Assembly: GCA_002372325.1 (NCBI GenBank)
Contig: DFFT01000006.1
Coordinates: 1-13,881 of the forward strand
DNA length: 13,881 nt
Direction: 5' to 3'
Source of the DNA: Succinivibrionaceae bacterium UBA3769
Lineage (GTDB): Bacteria; Pseudomonadota; Gammaproteobacteria; Enterobacterales; Succinivibrionaceae
Shown here: one piece after another, positions 1-6,852 of the stretch
Layout of the letters: every line of letters begins with the position of its first letter
How positions within the stretch are numbered: the first letter of the stretch is position 1
Made by a program: the position numbers and the translations under genes
The notes under the pieces: generated by a model
The model's input: only the letters and a program-made list of their open reading frames with translations
Told to the model about the DNA's origin: nothing
Databases searched by the model: none

Positions 1-458
1 AAATTCCGAATATCGTCAAGATTGAGCCTGAGAAGATGCCCAATGGTCAGATGGAGCTTAAGTTTTATCAGCGGGGATTTTCAGAACCGTTCTATTCCAA
101 TCGTGTGTCAGACGGTATTCTGAGGCTTTTTGCCTGTTATCTGCTGCTGCATGAGTGCAATCTCCGGCAGATTCTGGTTATCGAGGAACCGGAAAACGGC
201 CTTTATCACCAGGATCTTGGCGATCTGGCTGCGGAATTTGCCAAATCAGCCGGGACTGGCTTTTCAAAACAGATATTTGTGACTACCCACAGTCCGTTTT
301 TTGTAAATACCCTGAAGCCCGGGCAGGTATGGGTTCTGGAAAAGGGCGAGGATGGCTTTTCCGCGCTGAAGAGAAGCTGTGATTATCGGCATGCTGACGG
401 AATGACGGCAGAAGGCGTTCTCTTGGGAGATTTGTGGCACAGCGGATTTTTCGGTTAA
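1..458 (+). CDS. AAA/ABC-type ATPase, C-terminal fragment (OLD/RecF-like, 5' end outside window)
   Basis: The reading frame is open from the left edge (first full codon at base 3) to TAA at 456-458, giving the last ~151 residues. In order they show an ABC-like signature segment (SDGILRLFA), a Walker B with catalytic Glu (ILVIEEPENGL) followed by His, and a switch histidine in TTHSP. That arrangement is typical of the ATPase half of SMC/RecF/OLD-like 'AAA_21' proteins, which dimerise head to tail around ATP. Many such proteins are stand-alone or belong to phage-defence or toxin-antitoxin modules. The Walker A half and any partner domain lie before base 1, so the specific function cannot be named. 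The ATG at 36 is internal, because the homology-like region already runs in frame upstream of it. The protein stops about 35 residues after the switch region, so no nuclease domain follows at the C terminus. Confidence 0.8.
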   Translation, partial: IPNIVKIEPEKMPNGQMELKFYQRGFSEPFYSNRVSDGILRLFACYLLLHECNLRQILVIEEPENGLYHQDLGDLAAEFAKSAGTGFSKQIFVTTHSPFFVNTLKPGQVWVLEKGEDGFSALKRSCDYRHADGMTAEGVLLGDLWHSGFFG

Positions 459-470
459 TGGCTGCGGCAT

Positions 471-483
471 TCTCCTGCGGAGA
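471..483 (+). other. Small stem-loop after the ATPase gene
   Basis: A 5-bp perfect stem (TCTCC / GGAGA) with a 3-base loop lies 12 bases after the ATPase stop and is followed by TCCTTTAAT. The T-run is too short for a convincing intrinsic terminator, so it is listed only as a hairpin. The rest of 459-729 holds the lon leader and no gene. Confidence 0.25.
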
Positions 484-492
484 TCCTTTAAT

Positions 493-521
493 CCTGAAAT
501 TATCGCATCAAATTACCATGT
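493..521 (+). promoter_or_regulatory. Candidate sigma32 (heat-shock) promoter for lon
   Basis: CCTGAAA at 493-499 differs by one base from the sigma32 -35 consensus CTTGAAA. After a 14-bp spacer, TACCATGT at 514-521 keeps the CCATnT core of the CCCCATnT -10 element. Transcription of lon from a heat-shock promoter is established in E. coli. Here the start would fall near 528 and leave a leader of about 200 bases. This is a pattern match, not a measured start. Confidence 0.45.
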
Positions 522-729
522 AAACTTCCCGGGAACCTCTGCAGCCATGGCAGCATCGGACTCAGTCTGTCCGGATTCTTTTCATAAAACGCTTCTTTGA
601 TATAGAATAGACTTCGGAGCCTGGATTTATGGCGAGCCTGCCTGTCTTCAGGAAGGATGGCGTCTTTGGCAATGCCGGAAGCTTCATCTGGTAAGACCTC
701 ATGCAGTAACGGGCAAGGAAGGGTGTTTT

Positions 730-3351
730 ATGAGTAATAGCAGATTGTTTTTAGTGCCGGAAAAGGGAATTCTCTGTCCTTACACCGAGCCGGTGCTTAA
801 GCTGGATCCATCCTTTAACGGCCTCATTGAGCATATCAATGAGGGCGATACCTTTCTTATGGCCATGAATCAGAAGTACGGCCTTTATTCCTTTGAGAGC
901 ATTCCGCAGAAAAACTTCAAAGGGATGATTGTTCAGGAATGCGTTTTAATGCGCAAGACCTTTCCGGAAAACTTTGATCCCCGGCAGCATGCCCCGACGC
1001 TGTTCATTGCGGTAAAGGGCTTTGTCATCGTGGACTGGGTATCCACGTCAGCCTCCATCACCGACACCAACCACTTTAATTCCTATTATTTCACCTCGGA
1101 CTATCGGAGAATCGTTTATTCCGACGCTGCTGATGACAGACTCTGCGCCATGCTTTACAACCAGCTGCTCATGATGGTGGAATACTACCGGAAATGCTTT
1201 ATTCACCCGCCTTATTTTCTGATGGCGGCGGAGCACAGCCGCAGCATTTTAAGACTGGGCTTTGCTTTGCTTCTGGTAATGCAAAGGCAGGATCAGGAGC
1301 TCCTGCAAATGGGAGTGCAGCATATGTTTCCGGAGATTACCGGAAAGGATATTGCGGAGCGCTTTGCAGCATTTTCTTCCTACAATGATCTGGTGCAGGA
1401 GATTTGCGATCGGGTTTATCCCCGCATTGAGCAATTCTCCATTGACGTCTCCGGTTCCGGTGATCCTGCCGGCAGGTTTGCAGATCCCGAAACTATGAGC
1501 TCCGAAATGGCTTCCATTCGCGACGAGCTTATGGAAATTCGCCGTTATCTTCGGGAAGGGCCGGGGGTAAACGGCAATGCGGAAGGGCCGGGCGCTGCGC
1601 CAGGAGAAGCCGAAGCGGATCTTGACGATGACAAGGCCGAAATCGAAAGAAAGCTTAACGATCCTCGCATGCCCAAGGAGGTTATTAAGAAATACCAGAA
1701 GGAGTCCAAAAGACTGCGGCTGGCCACCGGAGACCGGGTGGAGACTGCCATGGTGCGGAACTACCTTAACAATCTGATGTCCCTGCCCTGGATTGAACAG
1801 ACTGAAGTTAAGGACGATCTGGAGTATGCCAGAACCGTGCTGGATGAGGATCACTACGGTCTCGAGAAGGTCAAGGAACGCATTCTGGAATATCTGGCCG
1901 TGCAGAAGCGTTCCGACCGGCTGCATGCTCCCATTATCTGTCTTGTGGGGCCTCCCGGGGTGGGCAAGACATCTCTCGGCAAATCTCTGGCCCGGGCTAC
2001 CGGCCGCAAATATACCAGGCTGGCTTTGGGCGGCATTCATGACGAGGCTGACATTCGGGGCTTCAACCGTACCTATGCCGGTTCTGACATGGGCAAGATC
2101 ATGCGGGCTATGACTAAAATCGGGGTGAACAATCCGCTTTTCCTTCTGGATGAAATCGATAAGGTTTCCGGCATCAGCCATCACGGGGATCCTTCGGCAG
2201 CGCTTCTGGAGGTGCTGGATCCGGAGCAGAACAACTCCTTTATGGATACCTATCTGGAGGTGGGCTTTGATCTCTCCAATGTGATGTTCGTGGCCACCGC
2301 CAATACTCTGGACATTCCTTCCCCTCTCCTGGATCGCATGGAAATCATTCAGCTGGACGGCTATACCATGGAGGAGAAGTTCCAGCTGGCCAAGAAGTTT
2401 CTGATCCCCAGGCAGTTCCAGTATAACGGCGTTTCCGCTGACGAGGTCGTCATTACCGATAACGCTCTCCGGGAGCTTATTACCAATTATACCCGGGAGG
2501 CCGGAGTCAGAAGCCTTGACCGCCTGATCTCCCGGCTCCTCCAGAAGGCGGTTAAGGAGATCCGCCTCAGCAAGAAGGAGCTCACCCGCATCCGCATTGA
2601 TTCCAGAAAGCTGCAGTCGTATCTGGGCCCGGGAGAGCCTCCCATGAAAAATGAACACCGGGACATTGTGGGCACGGTAAACGGTCTGGCCTATACCACC
2701 TCCGGCGGCGACGTGCTTTCCATCGAAGCCGAGGCCATGCCCGGAAAAGGGCGGGAGGTCTTCACCGGCAAGCTGGGGGATGTGATGAAGGAATCCATTG
2801 CCGCCGCCATTACCGTGGTCAGGGTGCTGGCCCCGCGGCTTAACGTGCCGGATGACTTTTTCGGGAAGCATGATCTCCATATTCATTTCCCGGCCGGAGC
2901 GGTGCCCAAGGACGGCCCCAGCGCCGGTATCAGCATTGCCATCGCCATTGTCAGCATTGTTACCGGCATTCCGGTGCGGGGAGACATTGCCATGACCGGA
3001 GAAATATCCCTGCACGGCCGGGTGCTCCCGGTGGGCGGTCTCCGTGCCAAGCTCAGCGCTGCCCGGAGAGAGGGAATCTTTGATATCCTGATCCCGGAGG
3101 ACAACGTAAAGGATCTTGAAGAGGTTCCGGCGGCCATCAAAAAGGATCTCAATATCATGCCGGTGAAAAACATCGAAGAGGTTCTTGCCAAGGCCTTCCG
3201 CTGCGATGTGTTTGCTGCCAAAGACGGCAAAGGGGAGCCGAAAACTGCGGCCGCTTCTGAAACCGGCGGGAAAGCCGGGAAAAACGGCAAGACCGGCGGA
3301 AAAGATGCCGCAAAAGCTGCCAAAAAGCCCCGGAAGCAGTTGGGCGAATAA
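730..3351 (+). CDS. lon: ATP-dependent protease Lon (LonA type) with divergent N-terminal domain
   Basis: Cytosolic AAA+ serine protease that unfolds and degrades misfolded and short-lived regulatory proteins. It is 873 residues, against 784 in E. coli. Residues 1-~260 occupy the place of the Lon N-terminal substrate-binding domain but keep little of its usual PVLPLRD-type signature. A Gly/Ala/acidic linker follows at ~277-300, then the helical segment before the AAA+ module (LNDPRMPKEV onward). Walker A is GPPGVGKT (407-414), Walker B LLDEID (Asp474, Glu475), and the sensor region is VATANTLDIPSPLLDR. The protease domain has Ser731 in PKDGPSAG and Lys774 in GGLRAKL. Their 43-residue spacing equals that of Ser679/Lys722 in E. 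coli, so the catalytic dyad is intact. The last ~46 residues are a Lys/Gly/Ala-rich tail absent from E. coli Lon. ATG at 730 has a purine-rich stretch (AAGGAAGGG) just upstream. clpX is not the preceding gene. Confidence 0.95.
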   Translation: MSNSRLFLVPEKGILCPYTEPVLKLDPSFNGLIEHINEGDTFLMAMNQKYGLYSFESIPQKNFKGMIVQECVLMRKTFPENFDPRQHAPTLFIAVKGFVIVDWVSTSASITDTNHFNSYYFTSDYRRIVYSDAADDRLCAMLYNQLLMMVEYYRKCFIHPPYFLMAAEHSRSILRLGFALLLVMQRQDQELLQMGVQHMFPEITGKDIAERFAAFSSYNDLVQEICDRVYPRIEQFSIDVSGSGDPAGRFADPETMSSEMASIRDELMEIRRYLREGPGVNGNAEGPGAAPGEAEADLDDDKAEIERKLNDPRMPKEVIKKYQKESKRLRLATGDRVETAMVRNYLNNLMSLPWIEQTEVKDDLEYARTVLDEDHYGLEKVKERILEYLAVQKRSDRLHAPIICLVGPPGVGKTSLGKSLARATGRKYTRLALGGIHDEADIRGFNRTYAGSDMGKIMRAMTKIGVNNPLFLLDEIDKVSGISHHGDPSAALLEVLDPEQNNSFMDTYLEVGFDLSNVMFVATANTLDIPSPLLDRMEIIQLDGYTMEEKFQLAKKFLIPRQFQYNGVSADEVVITDNALRELITNYTREAGVRSLDRLISRLLQKAVKEIRLSKKELTRIRIDSRKLQSYLGPGEPPMKNEHRDIVGTVNGLAYTTSGGDVLSIEAEAMPGKGREVFTGKLGDVMKESIAAAITVVRVLAPRLNVPDDFFGKHDLHIHFPAGAVPKDGPSAGISIAIAIVSIVTGIPVRGDIAMTGEISLHGRVLPVGGLRAKLSAARREGIFDILIPEDNVKDLEEVPAAIKKDLNIMPVKNIEEVLAKAFRCDVFAAKDGKGEPKTAAASETGGKAGKNGKTGGKDAAKAAKKPRKQLGE

Positions 3352-3463
3352 CAAGGGGAGATGCCCCGGATCCTGTAACCCGGAGCTTTGGCTGACAAGG
3401 TTAACGGCAAACCGGTTGCGGGAAATAAAAGCGCGGCTGCACTGGGTGGCTTGCTGTCAGCAT

Positions 3464-5161
3464 TTAAACAATCAGCAAAAGAAGAATGATAATGACAGGA
3501 ACTGACAGACACCCGAAAATTTTTCCGCAGCACCGCGAACTTAAGTCGGACAGCCGCGGCAGACGCCTGTTCGGATCAGGCAGCGCCGCCCGGAAGGCCG
3601 GGACTTCCAGATCAAACATGTATCCTCCGATCTGATGCGATACTGCCAGGCTGCGGTTAAAATGACGCTCCGCGCACTTATAACCGGTTGGCGCAAAAAT
3701 CACCACGTCAAACCCGATCTGACTTAAAAATGCCAGGGTGATGTCATCCTCCAGGGACAGCGCTGTCTCACCGGCGGCAATGCAAATCAGCTTGGGGTTC
3801 TTCCTGGTAAAATCAAACCTCTGAATCATCCTGAGGATATCCTTTTCGAGATTCAGGGCCACGGCAATCACGGTATGCTCCATGCCGTTCTCGCCGGTGC
3901 CTTTGATGATCTTCTGATCTATGAGTTTCTGCAGACAGTCTAAAAGGTAATCCTGCATAGGTTCCCTCAAAAAGCCGTACTGGTAAGCCCTGTGGGATTT
4001 AATCCGGGTCTTCTGAAGCCGGCCGTTAATGAAAAACTCTTTCGTAAAGGGCTTCAGTTTTTTCCGGGAGGTTCCGGAGAGATGCGGAAAGGCTCTGATT
4101 ACTGCGGTATCCGGGGTAATCAGCTTTCTGATGCTGTCCCAGTACGCATACACACTGCCGTCTTTGACGCCGTTTACCACAGCAAAAATCACCGGCAGAG
4201 TCACCGTGCCGTTCCGGACGCTGAAATTAGGCCGGTACTTAAGATCCTCATCCCACAGGACGGAAATTTCCTCGTATGCGGTTTTGAGAATGAGCGATAC
4301 CGCGCTGGAATACTGCTGATTCCTGTAGAATCCATCCCCGTACAGAGACGAGTCCAGATCCCGCTCGGCGTGATAGGATGCGGTGCCCATGGACATGCCG
4401 TCGTCCGGATCCGGGTAGGCGGACACCTCCAGGGATTCGTCATAATGAATCTCGTACAGCAGATGATCCTCAAGACAGCATTTTTTGCGGAGATCCGGGC
4501 AGAAGATGACCACATCAGCCGGGAGCCGGGCCAGAAAACGGCAAAACAGACTCTCGGCGCTGTCACGGCAGCCCCCCATGTAAAAAAAGCAGCCGATGCG
4601 CAGCGGATCCCCGGACTCAAAAAGGTTCCGATAGCGCCAGAGCCAGGCGATAAGGTAAACACCGCGGCCGGCGATTTTGCTCAGATTCTTCTCCTTCAGG
4701 CTCTCCTCCAGCATTAGCTCCGTGAAGGCCTTGCAGGCGAGGCAACGGAGTTCCCCGGTCAGAAACCCGAAATTCGGCAGAAGTCCGGCAATAAGCTCCC
4801 TGATATTCCGGAAATTGCCCCGGGTAACAGCGTCAATCTCATTGGGTCTAAGCGGGGCGATGCGGCCGTTAGCAATAACAACCTTTCTTCCGGCCGCCAG
4901 GAGATCCTGCCTGAGGTGATAGAGATCGTCAAGATAGGTAACCCGATCCTCCGCTCCCAGAATTCTCAGGAAGCAGTTGGCAAAAAATTCCGGAGCAGTA
5001 TACCGGGCGGCGGGATCCTTTCTGATGTCTTTCAGAGGTTTTCCGGAGAGCCAGGCGTTGGTGCACGGTTTAAGCTGCGGCTTGTCGCCGCAGAGATGCT
5101 CCAGTTCCTCCTGAATGTCCTTCATACTGTTTTTGATTTTCCTTTCCGTATCGGTATTCAT
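3464..5161 (-). CDS. YceG-family protein (TerD-associated 'biosynthetic module' component)
   Basis: A 565-residue protein recognised by pattern as the YceG family of Firmicutes and proteobacterial Ter-type stress loci. That family is predicted to belong to a biosynthetic module linked to tellurite/TerD systems, and its biochemical activity is not established. Family-like blocks seen in order are the N-terminal EFFANCFLRILGAEDRVTYL, then FYMGGCRDSAESLFCRFLARL, VTLPVIFAVVNGVKDG with AYW, and a C-terminal block with FDFTRKNPKL (~448), SLEDDITLAFL, GFDVVIFAPTGYKCAE (~491) and HQIGGYMFDLEVP (~505-518). The last ~20 residues (IFGCLSVPVIIILLLLIV) are strongly hydrophobic and could anchor the protein in the membrane. 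The ATG at 5161 was chosen because GGGAAG lies upstream and homology-like sequence begins just after it. A GTG at 5263 would add 34 residues without a ribosome site. The start sits one base after the stop of a broken transposase frame. No TerD, TerC or ATP-grasp partner is in the window. Confidence 0.65.
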   Translation of the reverse strand: MNTDTERKIKNSMKDIQEELEHLCGDKPQLKPCTNAWLSGKPLKDIRKDPAARYTAPEFFANCFLRILGAEDRVTYLDDLYHLRQDLLAAGRKVVIANGRIAPLRPNEIDAVTRGNFRNIRELIAGLLPNFGFLTGELRCLACKAFTELMLEESLKEKNLSKIAGRGVYLIAWLWRYRNLFESGDPLRIGCFFYMGGCRDSAESLFCRFLARLPADVVIFCPDLRKKCCLEDHLLYEIHYDESLEVSAYPDPDDGMSMGTASYHAERDLDSSLYGDGFYRNQQYSSAVSLILKTAYEEISVLWDEDLKYRPNFSVRNGTVTLPVIFAVVNGVKDGSVYAYWDSIRKLITPDTAVIRAFPHLSGTSRKKLKPFTKEFFINGRLQKTRIKSHRAYQYGFLREPMQDYLLDCLQKLIDQKIIKGTGENGMEHTVIAVALNLEKDILRMIQRFDFTRKNPKLICIAAGETALSLEDDITLAFLSQIGFDVVIFAPTGYKCAERHFNRSLAVSHQIGGYMFDLEVPAFRAALPDPNRRLPRLSDLSSRCCGKIFGCLSVPVIIILLLLIV

Positions 5162-5162
5162 A

Positions 5163-5497
5163 TCAGAACTTCCCGGTAACCGCGTAAAGACAGATTTTTC
5201 CTTTCGTGGTCTCTTTGTTCCATTCTGCCAGAGGAAGCATGTTAGGATAACACTTTGCATCACCGAACAAGCTTTCTATGTGAACCCGGTTGCGATAATC
5301 TGTCAGGCGCCGGTGTCAGTCCTTGGCACTGCTCGGCATTGAAGAAGCCGTCTTTCGCCTGATACCATTATTTTGGAGCTCTTGTTATACCGGTTCGCTC
5401 ATCATAATGCAATCCCTCTGGTGTTCGCATGAGATTATCCTGCGGTGTTTTTCAGCATAAACACCGACAGCTGCATCAACATCGGGCTGCCGGATCT
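5163..5497 (-). pseudogene. Degenerate DDE transposase remnant (IS1182/IS4-like), frameshifted
   Basis: Pieces in different minus-strand frames join into transposase-like sequence. One frame reads QDNLMRTPEGLHYDERTGI, then a TAA, then WYQAKDGFFNAEQCQGLTPAPD. After a frameshift near 5300 another frame reads DYRNRVHIESLFGDAK, MLPLAEWN and ETTKGKICLYAV and ends at TGA 5165-5163. The YRxRxxIE-x-x-F-x-D-x-K pattern resembles the segment carrying the last acidic residue of the catalytic triad in IS4-superfamily or IS1182-type transposases. A 43-codon frame lies further upstream (about 5497-5366, DVDAAVGVYAEKHRR). With at least one stop and one or two shifts in ~330 bp this cannot encode an active enzyme. 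Family assignment is by eye and uncertain. Confidence 0.5.
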
Positions 5498-5540
5498 GAC
5501 GGCAATTTCGCAGCATCCCCGCGCGCCGGAAACATTGTAT

Positions 5541-5650
5541 GAGTGCAGTGCAAAAAGTCAGTTTTGTGCAAAAATCAAAACAGCGAAGCCTTTATTTTAG
5601 CCATTCGTTTGCTTGCAAAATACCTTGTTTTGACTTTTTGCACCAGACTC
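5541..5650. mobile_element. 110-bp MITE-like element with inverted ends and target duplication
   Basis: The left end GAGTGCAGTGCAAAAAGTCA (5541-5560) and the reverse complement of the right end, GAGTCTGGTGCAAAAAGTCA (5631-5650), match at 17 of 20 positions, including 13 consecutive bases (GTGCAAAAAGTCA). The heptamer ATTGTAT lies directly outside each end (5534-5540 and 5651-5657), as expected of a target-site duplication. The ~70-bp interior has no coding capacity and contains a partial extra copy of the end motif (GTGCAAAAATCA, 5566-5577). Short length, inverted ends, flanking direct repeat and no transposase together fit a miniature inverted-repeat transposable element moved in trans. It could alternatively be read as a long imperfect hairpin in a transcript. 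Confidence 0.7.
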
Positions 5651-5670
5651 ATTGTATTGTCTCCGCGATA

Positions 5671-5698
5671 TTGTTTACAATTTCAGTTGCCGTAAAAT
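5671..5698 (+). promoter_or_regulatory. Candidate promoter of the YARHG gene
   Basis: TTGTTT (5671-5676), a 16-bp spacer and TAAAAT (5693-5698) lie 33 bases before the chosen start and immediately after the MITE-like element. The -35 is only a partial match to TTGACA. The octamer GTAAAATG seen here recurs before ppiD and ycfH/tatD. Confidence 0.3.
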
Positions 5699-5730
5699 GA
5701 GCATAACCATTGACAGGTAATTTTAAGATC

Positions 5731-6807
5731 ATGAATATGAAGAGACCTTTGAAGCTTTTAGCTGCTGGCGGAATGCTGCTGGCAGCAGCGCCATTTAATA
5801 ATGCCATGTCCTTTGAGACAGGCTTCTATGATGATCTCCGGAACAGCAGCTGGCATGACGGCTTTGTGTTTTACCATCCGGAAAAACATACCAAAAACGC
5901 CAAATCCCTCAGGTTTGCCGGCGGAACCATGCATGAGGGCGGCTATGACGTAACCCTTACTGACTTTAAAACCAAAAATGGCAAGGTTACCGGAGGCACC
6001 GTAAAATCGGAATTCTCCGAAGATAAACAGGCTCAGCTGGTTATCACCGAAGGCAACGGCAAAAAGTACAGCATGCTCCACATCAGGGATGCCAGAGGGC
6101 GGCTGATTAGCATTTATAACCCTCTTGATAAAAATGTCGCTGATGTCTGGGGCACTCGCCTTATTGATCTCAATAATGTTTATCTCACTCTCCGCGGACG
6201 TTATTTGGACAACAAGGGGAATCTCTATGTGTTTACCCTGGGAGATCTCACTGACAATCTCAAGGAGGTGAAGGATCCCTCGTCGCTTAATCCCGCAGAA
6301 CGGGAAGACGGTTGCATTCTGATAACTCCCGCAGGCACGGAACGGCTGGAATTTGCAGAGGAATACGACTTTACGGTACCGGTGTTCAAAATGGACGGTA
6401 TTTATGTGGAAGCCCGGCCAACCGTCAAGGGGCTTGAAATTCGCTACATCAGGGGCTTTGATGATATCAGGAATCCTGAAGGCACTCCCGCGGAAGGAAT
6501 CTACAAAATGCTCTATCCGTCCCCGGACACTCCCAGATTCCTTTTTACCTCAGATCAGGTTATCAACGAGGGGCTCCTGGGACATTACGATTACCAGACC
6601 CTGAGACTCATGCGGAACGAAATCATGGCCAGACACGGGTACAGCTTCAAAAGCCCCGACCTCCAGAGTTATTTTGACAAAACCAGCTGGTACCAGCCGG
6701 TATCGCAGGACATTAAGCTCTCGCCCGTGGAAAAAATCAACGTGGAGCTGATCAAGCTGGCGGAAGACCGTAAAAAGCAGGAGGAAGCTGCAGAAGAAGC
6801 TCAGTAG
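5731..6807 (+). CDS. Exported YARHG-domain protein
   Basis: A 358-residue protein with a signal peptide: MKRP at the start of a positive n-region, then the hydrophobic run LLAAGGMLLAAAPF, with a plausible cleavage region around FNNAMS. It should be periplasmic or extracellular. Residues ~30-280 are a beta-rich, repeat-like region with several G-[KN]-[LV] turns and no family I can name. Residues ~286-345 are a YARHG domain, with LRLMRNEIMARHGYSF, then DLQSYFDKTSWYQP and a final helix (EKINVELIKLAE). YARHG domains occur at the C terminus of extracellular proteins, and their ligand is not established, although a peptidoglycan or surface role is often presumed. ATG at 5731 was preferred over a TTG 21 bases upstream; ATG at 5737 is equally possible. 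The gene stands alone, with a remnant-rich region before it and a terminator after it. Confidence 0.75.
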   Translation: MNMKRPLKLLAAGGMLLAAAPFNNAMSFETGFYDDLRNSSWHDGFVFYHPEKHTKNAKSLRFAGGTMHEGGYDVTLTDFKTKNGKVTGGTVKSEFSEDKQAQLVITEGNGKKYSMLHIRDARGRLISIYNPLDKNVADVWGTRLIDLNNVYLTLRGRYLDNKGNLYVFTLGDLTDNLKEVKDPSSLNPAEREDGCILITPAGTERLEFAEEYDFTVPVFKMDGIYVEARPTVKGLEIRYIRGFDDIRNPEGTPAEGIYKMLYPSPDTPRFLFTSDQVINEGLLGHYDYQTLRLMRNEIMARHGYSFKSPDLQSYFDKTSWYQPVSQDIKLSPVEKINVELIKLAEDRKKQEEAAEEAQ

Positions 6808-6815
6808 CTGTGAAG

Positions 6816-6852
6816 CCGGGAGCGTTTCTTCTTCTGAGAACTCCCGGTTTTT
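6816..6852 (+). terminator. Intrinsic terminator of the YARHG gene
   Basis: A 7-bp perfect stem (CCGGGAG / CTCCCGG) starts 9 bases after the stop codon and is followed by TTTTT. The 18-base loop can pair further (TTCT/AGAA), which would tighten the hairpin. Confidence 0.8.

Noticed and set aside
1249..3354. Long minus-strand open frame (about 700 codons) opposite lon
   Set aside because: It lies wholly antisense to the clearly conserved Lon coding sequence, has no domain pattern or ribosome site, and its composition is what the opposite strand of a codon-biased gene gives.
3992..4717. Plus-strand open frame of about 240 codons opposite the YceG gene
   Set aside because: Antisense shadow; the minus strand carries recognisable family blocks throughout this interval.
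5162..5263. Extending the YceG protein by 34 residues to a GTG at 5263
   Set aside because: No ribosome site before the GTG, the extra residues overlap the transposase remnant in another frame, and GGGAAG precedes the ATG at 5161.
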